A DNA stretch of 64,000 nucleotides from Melioribacter roseus (GTDB lineage Bacteria > Bacteroidota > Ignavibacteria > Ignavibacteriales > Melioribacteraceae), in assembly GCA_020726285.1 (NCBI GenBank), contig DYSW01000002.1, positions 59,059-123,058 of the forward strand. The letters run 5' to 3'. Position 1 is the first letter of the stretch; every line of letters begins with the position of its first letter. Below are positions 44,769-53,740 of this stretch, piece by piece. The notes beneath the pieces are model-generated. The model was not told the origin of the DNA. It saw nothing but the letters and a program-made list of their open reading frames with translations, and made no database searches. The translations under genes were made by a program, and so were the position numbers.

Positions 44769-46004
44769 ATGAAAAAGAAAATATATTTAACTGCTGGATA
44801 TAACACAATTTCAATGGGAACTGGAAGAAAAGAATTTAATCCAAAAAATTCAAGACCTGGAATTGAACACTATATAAAAGAAGCTGGACAATCAACTATC
44901 AAAATGATTAATGGAGCAGAGAATGTAGATGAAATTGTTATCAGTAATTTTGCAGCCTCTCAATACAATAATCAGGGTAATTTGCCAGGTTATGCTCCTT
45001 TCATAGATGATAAATTAAGGTACAAACCTTCTACACGAGTTGAGGGAGCATGTGGCTCAGGTGGACTAGCACTTGCAACAGCAATCAAATTTTTACTTTC
45101 TGGTGAATCAGAAGTTGTTTTAGCACTCGGTTTTGAAGTTCAAAATACAATGAAAGCTGTTTATGGAGCTGATGTTTTAGCAACTGCTGGATGGTGGGCT
45201 CATCGCAAAGATGGACATGCACATTTTTTTCCTGGCCAATTTAGTGACCGAGCCGGAGCATATTATGAAAAATACGGCAAAGACATAACAAGAAAAGCGA
45301 TGGTTAAATGGTATCAAAATGCTATCGAAAATGCTCGTTTAGATAATACAGCTCAGGAATTTCATAATTCGGATACAGATTTAGAGAAAACAGCCTCAAT
45401 TGAACCTAATAAAAAGAGTTTTGTTGAAAACTTAACAGTATTTGATTGTTCAAAAGTATCAGATGCAGCTTCAGCAATAGCATTAATGACTGAAGATGGA
45501 TTAAAAAGATGTAATATCTCAAAATCTGATGCAATTGAAGTAGTTTCTTTTGCTCAAGCTGAAGATGATATTACTACAAAACCAGAAGATGCAACAAAGT
45601 TGCTTACAACGCAAAAAGCAGTTCAAAATGCATTTTTAAAAGCTGGAATTACAAAAGATGAAATTGGAACAGTTGAAGCACATGATTGCTTTTCGATTGC
45701 TGGAATAATGGCTATTGAAGCTTTAGGTTTTGCTGAATTTGGTAAAGGTCCAGAATTTGTAATTAGTGGCAAAACTACACGAGATGGTGAAGTTCCATTC
45801 AATACTACAGGAGGTTTAGTTGGTTGGGGACATCCTGTTGGGGCAACAGGAATTCATCAAGCAGTTACAATTTGGCAACAATTAACAGGAAAAGCTAAGA
45901 GTTCACAAATTAAAATAAATCAAAATAAACCATATGGAATGACAATTAATATGGGTGGTGATGATAAAACTGTAACGTGCATAATATTCAAGAAATCTGA
46001 ATAA
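44769..46004 (+). CDS. thiolase (acetyl-CoA acetyltransferase-like, SCP-x type)
   Basis: A 411-residue thiolase-fold protein. The acylated cysteine is Cys95 in E-G-A-C-G-S-G. Further motifs are H-D-C-F, which carries histidine and a second cysteine, and G-H-P-V-G-A-T-G. The last loop reads N-M-G-G-D-D-K and lacks the classical C-x-G-G-G, as in the SCP2/SCP-x thiolase branch. It follows the 3-hydroxyacyl-CoA dehydrogenase after 8 nt with GGAG, and a hairpin terminator follows. The two enzymes catalyse successive steps of fatty-acid chain shortening or lengthening. Confidence 0.85.
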   Translation: MKKKIYLTAGYNTISMGTGRKEFNPKNSRPGIEHYIKEAGQSTIKMINGAENVDEIVISNFAASQYNNQGNLPGYAPFIDDKLRYKPSTRVEGACGSGGLALATAIKFLLSGESEVVLALGFEVQNTMKAVYGADVLATAGWWAHRKDGHAHFFPGQFSDRAGAYYEKYGKDITRKAMVKWYQNAIENARLDNTAQEFHNSDTDLEKTASIEPNKKSFVENLTVFDCSKVSDAASAIALMTEDGLKRCNISKSDAIEVVSFAQAEDDITTKPEDATKLLTTQKAVQNAFLKAGITKDEIGTVEAHDCFSIAGIMAIEALGFAEFGKGPEFVISGKTTRDGEVPFNTTGGLVGWGHPVGATGIHQAVTIWQQLTGKAKSSQIKINQNKPYGMTINMGGDDKTVTCIIFKKSE

Positions 46005-46028
46005 ATTATATATTTTGTTATATTTTGT

Positions 46029-46064
46029 AAAGCCTTATACTTAAATAAGATAAGGCTTTTTCTT
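46029..46064. terminator. bidirectional hairpin terminator
   Basis: Ten perfect base pairs (46029-46038 with 46050-46059) around an 11-base loop, with TTTT on the plus-strand side and an A-run on the other. It lies 25 nt after the thiolase stop and should end the M23-to-thiolase unit; it could also work from the other side. Confidence 0.75.
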
Positions 46065-46169
46065 TACATTAACAACACGCATAATATATATTATGTAAAG
46101 TTGCCTTTTGCTTTTTAATTTAAATATATACTATTTGCTGTTTTTTATTATTTTGATTTTTTATTTAGA

Positions 46170-46195
46170 AAAAGGCAAGAATCATCTTGCCTTTT
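46170..46195 (-). terminator. rho-independent terminator after atpC
   Basis: Eleven perfect base pairs (46170-46180 with 46185-46195) around a four-base loop. On the minus strand the stem ends in TTTT followed by more T-rich sequence, 10 nt after the atpC stop. Confidence 0.8.
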
Positions 46196-46204
46196 AAGAT
46201 AAGT

Positions 46205-46611
46205 TTATTTAGAAATTTTAAGTCTATTTAATGCTCTTGCTAATGCTAATTCTGCACGTGTTACGTCAATGTCTACTGAAGACTTATTATTTAGTCTTTT
46301 TTCAGCACGTTCTTTAGCTTTTTGAGCTCGGTTTGTATCTATTTCATCTTCAAATTCAGCTGAATTAGCAAGTACTACTACAGAATTATTTTTAACCTCA
46401 ACGCTTCCACCAGAAGTAGATATATTTCTTTTATTTCCGTTTACATCTTCAATCTTAATTATTCCAATTGTTAAGGAACTTAAAATTGGAGCATGGTTAT
46501 ATAATACTTGAAAATTCCCTTCTGTCCCAGGTAAAGTTATACTTTTAACTTCTCCGTTAAATATTGGTTTTGAAGGCGAAACTATTTCGATATGTAACAG
46601 TTTTTCTTTCA

Positions 46612-46612
<1 letters not shown>
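46205..46612 (-). CDS. atpC: F0F1 ATP synthase epsilon subunit
   Basis: The epsilon subunit is part of the rotating stalk and can inhibit ATP hydrolysis. The 135-residue protein has the N-terminal beta barrel with I-V-S-P-x-x-x-I-F-N-G-E and L-P-G-T-E-G-N-F-Q-V-L, and the C-terminal two-helix region with A-x-x-R-A-E-K-R. The start overlaps the atpD stop by one base. A strong hairpin follows. Confidence 0.95.
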
Positions 46613-48027
<1,415 letters not shown>

Positions 48028-48057
48028 TCACCTTGATTTCTCTAAAATTTCAAGTTG

Positions 48058-48088
48058 CAAACTTAACTATTAAAGTCAATTTTTACAA
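48058..48088 (-). promoter_or_regulatory. promoter of atpDC (Bacteroidota type)
   Basis: On the minus strand TTG (48086-48088), 20 bases and TAAGTTTG (48058-48065) match the consensus TTG-N17-23-TAnnTTTG without mismatch. The leader would be about 28 nt long. It lies in the 122-nt space shared with the divergent peptidase gene. Confidence 0.6.
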
Positions 48089-48095
48089 TTCTTTT

Positions 48096-48125
48096 TTGTT
48101 GTTCATACAATAAACATTAATTTTA
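48096..48125 (+). promoter_or_regulatory. candidate promoter of the DPP-IV-like gene
   Basis: TTG (48096-48098), 19 bases and TAATTTTA (48118-48125) fit the Bacteroidota pattern with one mismatch in the last base. The ATG follows 21 bases later. It is back to back with the atpDC promoter. Confidence 0.35.
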
Positions 48126-48146
48126 CTCGTTAAATAAAGAGAATTT

Positions 48147-50285
48147 ATGAAATTCAGATTTTTATTATTACTCGTTTTATTCAGTTTCATTTCATTTATT
48201 GCACAGAAAAAGGATTTTTCAACTGAAGATGTTGTACTAAATTCGTACTCAATTCTTGCTCCCGAAAATCTTCAAAAATTAAACTGGTTTTTAGACCTTA
48301 ATAAATATTTTTGGATTGAAAAAGACGCGATATTATTTGAAGATGTTGATGGACAAAAAGATAAACTTACCCTTGATAAAATCAACCAAATATTAGTTTC
48401 TAAAGGTTTCGAGAAATTGTATTCTTTACATAGCTTGTATTCCCTTTCCAAAGAGGAAGTATCATTTTCAGAATCCAATAGATTTGTCAAAATTCAACCA
48501 TATTTAGGAAATGTAACCGAAATTCAATTTTCAAATAATGAATTTGATTCTTGGGAAATATCTAAAAATCAAGAATTTGCTGTCGCTAATCTGAAAAATA
48601 ATATTTGGTTTGTCGATCAATTCAACTCTTTTCCTATCACAAACGAAGAAAATCTCGATATAATTTCGGGGCAAACAATTAGCAGAAATGAATTTGGTAT
48701 TTCTGGTGGAATCTTTTTTTCGCCAAATAATCAAAAAATTGCTTTTTACCAAAAAGATGTTTCAAATGTTACTGATTACCCAATTATAGATTTTACTGAT
48801 GTTGCTAATAGACCTGCAAAATTGCAAAATATAAAATATCCAATGAATGGAATGCCGAGTGAAATTCTAAAAATTGGAGTTTTTGATGTAAAGACAAAAA
48901 ATGTAATCTTTCTGAATACAAATGGTGAAAAGGAACAATATCTGACTTCAGTTACTTGGAGTCCTGATGAAAAATATTTGTTTGTTGCACATCTAAATCG
49001 ATTACAAAATCATCTTAAATTATTTAAATACAATGTTTTAACTGGTGAACAAGAGAAATTACTTTTCGAAGAGAAGTCTGAAAAATATGTAGAACCTGAG
49101 ACTCCACTTTACTTTTTGCCAGGTTCAAATGATAAATTTCTTTGGTTTTCTGAAAGAAATAATTGGAATCATTTATACTTATATGATACTGATGGTAACT
49201 TGATTAAACAAGTTACAAATGGAGATTGGATTGTTCAATCAATTGATAAAATGATAAGTAACAATGAGTTTGTAATTACTGCTACAAAAGATTCTCCAAT
49301 CGAAAAAAAACAGTATTTAGTGAATATAAGAAATGAGAATATTAGTAGAATTGTAAAAGAAAATGGCACTCACAATTTACTTTTTTCAGAAAATGGCAAG
49401 TATTTTATTGATAAATTTTCTTCATTTACTACGCCAAGAGAAATAACTCTAAATAAATTATCTGGAGATATAGTCAAAACTCTTTTGAATTCAAAGAATC
49501 CGTTGGAAAATTACAATCTGGGCAAACAAAAAACATTTACATTAAAAGCTTCGGATGGAAATGACTTATTTTCAAGATTAATTTACCCCGTAAACTTTGA
49601 TTCCACAAAAAAGTACCCCGTTATTTTCTATGTTTATGGTGGACCTCATGTTCAATTAATTCAAAATACTTTTACTTTTGGTAGATATGATTTGTGGTTT
49701 CACCAAATGGCACAAAAGGGATATTTCATCTTTACAATTGATAATCGTGGTTCAGACAATCGTGGTTTGCAATTTGAGCAAGCAACCTGGCACAGAAACG
49801 GTTCAATCGAAGTTGAAGATCAACTAGTTGGTGTAAATTATCTAAAATCTCTTTCATATATTGATTCAGAAAGATTTGGAGTTTTTGGTTGGAGTTACGG
49901 TGGTTTTATGACAACATCGCTTATGTTGCGTAGTAATAATGCTTTTAAAGTTGGTGTTGCAGGTGGCGCTGTTATAGATTGGCGTTTTTATGAAATTATG
50001 TATGGCGAACGTTACATGGGAACAGAAGTAACAAATAAAGTTGGAATGGAAGAAACCAGTTTATTGAATTACATTCCTAATTTGAATGGAAAACTTTTAC
50101 TTGTTCATGGTACTTCGGACGATGTTGTTGTTTGGCAACAAACTCTTTCATTTTTGGCTAAAGCAACAACGTTAAATAAACGAGTTGATTATTATCCATA
50201 CATTGGCTCAAAACATGGAGTTGGTGGAAAGGATGCACTCAACTTATATCAAAAAATAACTGAATACTTTTTAGAAAACTTATAG
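48147..50285 (+). CDS. exported dipeptidyl-peptidase IV-like serine peptidase (S9)
   Basis: A 712-residue protein with signal peptide (about 1-19). A beta-propeller domain runs to about residue 460 and includes a D-G-T-like D-G-N-L-I-K repeat. The C-terminal alpha/beta-hydrolase domain has nucleophile Ser583 in G-W-S-Y-G-G, an acidic residue at Asp658/659 in H-G-T-S-D-D and His690 in S-K-H-G. The G-G-P-H-V and D-N-R-G-S segments are typical of the DPP-IV branch, which cleaves X-Pro or X-Ala dipeptides. It is probably periplasmic. It ends 11 nt before the arginine deiminase gene, so the two may share a transcript and supply amino acids. Confidence 0.92.
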   Translation: MKFRFLLLLVLFSFISFIAQKKDFSTEDVVLNSYSILAPENLQKLNWFLDLNKYFWIEKDAILFEDVDGQKDKLTLDKINQILVSKGFEKLYSLHSLYSLSKEEVSFSESNRFVKIQPYLGNVTEIQFSNNEFDSWEISKNQEFAVANLKNNIWFVDQFNSFPITNEENLDIISGQTISRNEFGISGGIFFSPNNQKIAFYQKDVSNVTDYPIIDFTDVANRPAKLQNIKYPMNGMPSEILKIGVFDVKTKNVIFLNTNGEKEQYLTSVTWSPDEKYLFVAHLNRLQNHLKLFKYNVLTGEQEKLLFEEKSEKYVEPETPLYFLPGSNDKFLWFSERNNWNHLYLYDTDGNLIKQVTNGDWIVQSIDKMISNNEFVITATKDSPIEKKQYLVNIRNENISRIVKENGTHNLLFSENGKYFIDKFSSFTTPREITLNKLSGDIVKTLLNSKNPLENYNLGKQKTFTLKASDGNDLFSRLIYPVNFDSTKKYPVIFYVYGGPHVQLIQNTFTFGRYDLWFHQMAQKGYFIFTIDNRGSDNRGLQFEQATWHRNGSIEVEDQLVGVNYLKSLSYIDSERFGVFGWSYGGFMTTSLMLRSNNAFKVGVAGGAVIDWRFYEIMYGERYMGTEVTNKVGMEETSLLNYIPNLNGKLLLVHGTSDDVVVWQQTLSFLAKATTLNKRVDYYPYIGSKHGVGGKDALNLYQKITEYFLENL

Positions 50286-50296
50286 AGATACATTTT

Positions 50297-51541
50297 ATGG
50301 CACAAATTAATTCTGAAATTGGAAAATTGGAAGAAGTAATAATTCATACCCCCGGTTCTGAAGTTGAAAATATGACACCGGAAAATGCAGAAAGAGCATT
50401 ATATAGCGATATTCTTAATCCTACAATTGCAGAAAGAGAATACGGAAAATTTCGTGATGTGCTGAATAAAGTTAGTAAAACATACGAGGTTATGGATTTA
50501 CTTGAAGAAGTCTTATCGCACAAAAAAGCAAAAGAAAAACTTATAAACGACATAATTACACTTGAAAACAAGATGGAATTAGAAGATCATCTTTATAAAA
50601 TTTCGAATAAAGAACTCGCCCGACAATTGATTGAAGGTGTTCCAATTTCAAGAAATACTTATTCAAGATATGTTAGCGACGAGAGATTTTCACTGGCGCC
50701 ACTACATAATTTCTTCTTCACTCGAGATGCATCAATGGCTTTTGGAGAAAATGTTTTAATTGGAAGTATGTTTAGTGTAGTTCGTGAACGCGAAGCAATG
50801 ATAATGAAATGTATTTTTGATTATCATCCCGAATTGATGAGCAAAACAATCAGATTAAAACCGCATACAGAAAGTCAGAAATTTTCAATTGAAGGTGGAG
50901 ATTTTCTTGTTCCACGAGAAAATGTATTTTTAATTGGAAATAGTTCGCGTACAACCGCAACAGCAATAGATTCTTTTATAGATTTTATTGCTAATACACG
51001 TAACGATAAAATTAGAATGATAATTCAAGAATTACCACCAAAACCCGAATCATTTATTCACCTTGATATGGTTTTTACATTTTTAGACAAAGACTTTGCT
51101 TTAGTTTATGAACCAGTTATTTACAATCAACACGATTACCGAACAACACTTATTTCAATTGAAAATGGAAAAGTAACCTTCCGAGATATTAAAAACGTAA
51201 TGTCAGGCTTAAAAACTGTTGGAATTGAAGTAGATACAATTGCTTGTGGCGGCGAAGATGATTTATGGATTCAAGAACGCGAACAATGGCATAGTGGAAC
51301 AAACTTCTTCTGTTTTGAACCAGGAAAAGTAATTGGTTATGGACGTAATCAGTACACATTAGAAGAAATGAACAACGAAGGCTTCGAAATTGTTCATTCA
51401 ACAGAATTCCTAAAACAAGATTTTGATCATAGTAAATACAAAAAACTTATTGTTACTATCGATGGTGCAGAATTAGCACGTGGTGGCGGCGGAAGTAGAT
51501 GTATGACTATGCCTTTGACTAGAAAAGAAGTAGATTGGTAG
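50297..51541 (+). CDS. arcA: arginine deiminase
   Basis: Arginine deiminase hydrolyses arginine to citrulline and ammonia. The 414-residue protein has the family marks I-H-T-P-G-S-E near the N-terminus, F-T-R-D in the middle, the substrate region G-G-E-D-D-L-W-I-Q-E-R-E-Q-W-H, and G-G-S-R-C-M near the end with catalytic Cys402. The other genes of the energy-yielding arginine pathway (ornithine carbamoyltransferase, carbamate kinase, antiporter) are not next to it. A hairpin terminator follows. It lies 11 nt after the exported peptidase gene. Confidence 0.92.
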   Translation: MAQINSEIGKLEEVIIHTPGSEVENMTPENAERALYSDILNPTIAEREYGKFRDVLNKVSKTYEVMDLLEEVLSHKKAKEKLINDIITLENKMELEDHLYKISNKELARQLIEGVPISRNTYSRYVSDERFSLAPLHNFFFTRDASMAFGENVLIGSMFSVVREREAMIMKCIFDYHPELMSKTIRLKPHTESQKFSIEGGDFLVPRENVFLIGNSSRTTATAIDSFIDFIANTRNDKIRMIIQELPPKPESFIHLDMVFTFLDKDFALVYEPVIYNQHDYRTTLISIENGKVTFRDIKNVMSGLKTVGIEVDTIACGGEDDLWIQEREQWHSGTNFFCFEPGKVIGYGRNQYTLEEMNNEGFEIVHSTEFLKQDFDHSKYKKLIVTIDGAELARGGGGSRCMTMPLTRKEVDW

Positions 51542-51562
51542 TATAATTATATTGTTAATAAA

Positions 51563-51596
51563 AAAAAGTTCCATCTTAATTCAGAAGGAACTTTTT
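51563..51596. terminator. bidirectional terminator between arcA and glgC
   Basis: Ten perfect base pairs (51563-51572 with 51587-51596) around a 14-base loop, with T5 on the plus-strand side and A-rich sequence on the other, in the 76 nt between two converging genes. Confidence 0.75.
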
Positions 51597-51617
51597 GGTA
51601 GAAAATCATTATTACAA

Positions 51618-52853
51618 CTAAAATTTATAATTTTTTGGAATTACTACAATACCTGTTTCAGAAACAGTGAATTTTTTTGCATCTTCTTCAGGATCAAATC
51701 CAATTTCAATTCCAGCTGGAATATGTACATTTTTATCAATAATTGCACGGCGGATTTTAGCATGTCTTCCTATATCACAGTTATCAAAAATTATTGAATC
51801 TGTAACGTAAGCATAACTATTTACTCGAACATTTGAGCCAATAATTGATCTTTCCACTAAACCACCAGAAATAATTGTACCGTCAGAAACGATTGAATTT
51901 AGAGCTCTACCAACTCTTTCACCTTCATGTGAAATGGTTTTTGCTGGCGGAAATTGCAATTGTTTTGTTCTCATTGGCCAATCAAAATCATAAAAATTGA
52001 ATAATGGTTGTATCGAAATTAAATCCATACTTGCGGCATAGTAACTATCAAGAGTTCCAACATCTACCCAATATGGTGTTTCCTTTTTATTTTCATCAAC
52101 AAATCTATATGAACGAATATTATAACCTTCTTGTATCATATATGGAATTACATGTTTACCGAAATCATCATCAGGAAGTTTTGCGGCTTTCATTTTCTCA
52201 AATACTTCAATCAATTTTGTTGTGTTAAAAATATAAATTCCCATATTTACAAAAGTAAAACCTGGTTTGTCTGGTGCTTCTGGTGGATTTGATGGTTTTT
52301 CAACAAAATTTATAACTTTATAGTTTTTATCGATATCTAAAACCCCAAATCTACTTGCATGATCTTGTGGAACATACATCGATGCAATTGATAAATCAGC
52401 TTCCTTTTCCATGTGATATTCTACCATTTTTAGATAATCCATTTTGTAAATGTGGTCACCAGAAAGAATCAATACATTTTTTGCTCGAGTTGGTGTAATT
52501 AAATTCATATTTTGAAGAATTGCGTTCGCTGTTCCCGTGTACCAATTGTTCCCAATTTTTTGTTGTGGTGGAATTGAATAAACATATTCACCTAATTCAC
52601 TATTAAAAATATTCCAACCTTCGTGTAAATGTTGGTTAAGTGAATCAGATTTGTATTGAGTAAGGACGTATATTTTTCGTAAACCAGAATTCAAACAATT
52701 TGATAAAGTAAAGTCAATAATTCGATATTTTCCTCCAAATGGAACAGATGGTTTGGTTCTATATTTTGTTAATGGGCTTAATCTTTCTCCTTGTCCGCCA
52801 GCAAGTATCATTGAAATTGTTGATCTAATTAATGATGAACCTTTGAATGCCAT
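51618..52853 (-). CDS. glgC: glucose-1-phosphate adenylyltransferase
   Basis: GlgC makes ADP-glucose for glycogen. The 411-residue protein has the nucleotide loop G-G-Q-G-E-R-L-S-P-L-T, K-P-S-V-P-F-G-G-K-Y-R-I-I-D-F, S-G-D-H-I-Y-K-M-D-Y, F-V-E-K-P and, near the end, the left-handed helix domain with I-I-D-K-N-V. Allosteric control is likely from the family but not readable here. No glgA or glgB is adjacent, so glycogen genes are scattered. A TATTTTTG element with a palindrome upstream lies before the start. Confidence 0.95.
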   Translation of the reverse strand: MAFKGSSLIRSTISMILAGGQGERLSPLTKYRTKPSVPFGGKYRIIDFTLSNCLNSGLRKIYVLTQYKSDSLNQHLHEGWNIFNSELGEYVYSIPPQQKIGNNWYTGTANAILQNMNLITPTRAKNVLILSGDHIYKMDYLKMVEYHMEKEADLSIASMYVPQDHASRFGVLDIDKNYKVINFVEKPSNPPEAPDKPGFTFVNMGIYIFNTTKLIEVFEKMKAAKLPDDDFGKHVIPYMIQEGYNIRSYRFVDENKKETPYWVDVGTLDSYYAASMDLISIQPLFNFYDFDWPMRTKQLQFPPAKTISHEGERVGRALNSIVSDGTIISGGLVERSIIGSNVRVNSYAYVTDSIIFDNCDIGRHAKIRRAIIDKNVHIPAGIEIGFDPEEDAKKFTVSETGIVVIPKNYKF

Positions 52854-52878
52854 TAGATACCTCTAAAAATTATTGTTT

Positions 52879-52898
52879 CAAAAATAATGCAAATTTGC
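52879..52898 (-). promoter_or_regulatory. candidate glgC -7 element with adjacent 10-bp palindrome
   Basis: On the minus strand TATTTTTG (52879-52886) matches TAnnTTTG and is followed three bases upstream by the perfect palindrome GCAAATTTGC (52889-52898), which would lie between -7 and -33. No TTG is present at the usual distance. The palindrome could be an operator, but it occurs once and is AT-rich. Confidence 0.3.
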
Positions 52899-52972
52899 GA
52901 TTTTAAATAGTATTAATTTTAAAAGAATTGAAAAATCTATAGATAATTAAAATTCAGCGGGAATTTCTTAAA

Positions 52973-53740
52973 TTGAACTCATCAATTTTACAAATAAAGG
53001 AAGATCATTTTTTGAACGAAAAAGTAATTTTTATTTCCGATGTACATTTTGGATTAGAAAATAATATACGTGAAAATCATAAGGAAGAAATTCTTGTTGA
53101 TTTTATCAACAAATTGGAAAATATTTCGCACTTTATAATTCTTGGTGATTTGTTTGATTATTGGTTCGAATACAAAAAAGTTGTTCAAAAAGGATATTAT
53201 CAATTATTTGCTGCTCTAAAAAAATTATCAGAAAAAGGGACGAAAATTATTTATCTAATCGGAAATCACGATTTTATGCATTTGGATTTCTTCCAAACTG
53301 AATTTGGTACTGAATTAATTGAAAATTCGAAGGAAATTACGTTCTTCGGAAAGAAATTCTATCTTGCACACGGAGATGGATTCAATCCAAATGATAAAGG
53401 TTATCTTTTTCTAAAAAAGATTTTTAGAAACAAATTTGCTCAGAAAGTTTTTAGTTACTTACATCCAGATTTTGCATTAAAATTAGTTAGTAAAACAAGC
53501 AAAAAAAGCAGAGATTATACTTCAAAAATTGATTTAAATGAAAATGAAGAACTGATTAAGTTTGCGAAAAATAAGATTGATTTTGGATTCGATTTTGTTG
53601 TTTTTGGGCATTCGCACAAACAAGAATTCTTGCAATACAAAAGTGGTTTTTATATAAATCTTGGCACTTGGTTAATAGAACCGAATTACGGAATTTATGA
53701 TGGTGAAAAATTTGAAATTATTAAGTTGGAAATAAAATGA
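52973..53740 (+). CDS. lpxH: UDP-2,3-diacylglucosamine diphosphatase
   Basis: LpxH cuts UDP-diacylglucosamine to lipid X, the substrate that LpxB uses. The 255-residue calcineurin-like phosphoesterase has the metal motifs F-I-S-D-V-H-F-G, L-G-D-L-F-D-Y-W, G-N-H-D-F, H-G-D-G and G-H-S-H in order. The D-Y-W and the long helical insert favour LpxH over a general phosphoesterase. It starts at TTG, the only start codon near the N-terminus; no good ribosome site is seen. It overlaps the PBP gene by 4 nt, coupling lipid A and peptidoglycan synthesis. Confidence 0.88.
   Translation: MNSSILQIKEDHFLNEKVIFISDVHFGLENNIRENHKEEILVDFINKLENISHFIILGDLFDYWFEYKKVVQKGYYQLFAALKKLSEKGTKIIYLIGNHDFMHLDFFQTEFGTELIENSKEITFFGKKFYLAHGDGFNPNDKGYLFLKKIFRNKFAQKVFSYLHPDFALKLVSKTSKKSRDYTSKIDLNENEELIKFAKNKIDFGFDFVVFGHSHKQEFLQYKSGFYINLGTWLIEPNYGIYDGEKFEIIKLEIK

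Noticed and set aside
51552-51797. An 81-codon plus-strand open frame after arginine deiminase
   Set aside because: It is the mirror of the glgC 3' end, begins inside the hairpin terminator and has no family likeness.
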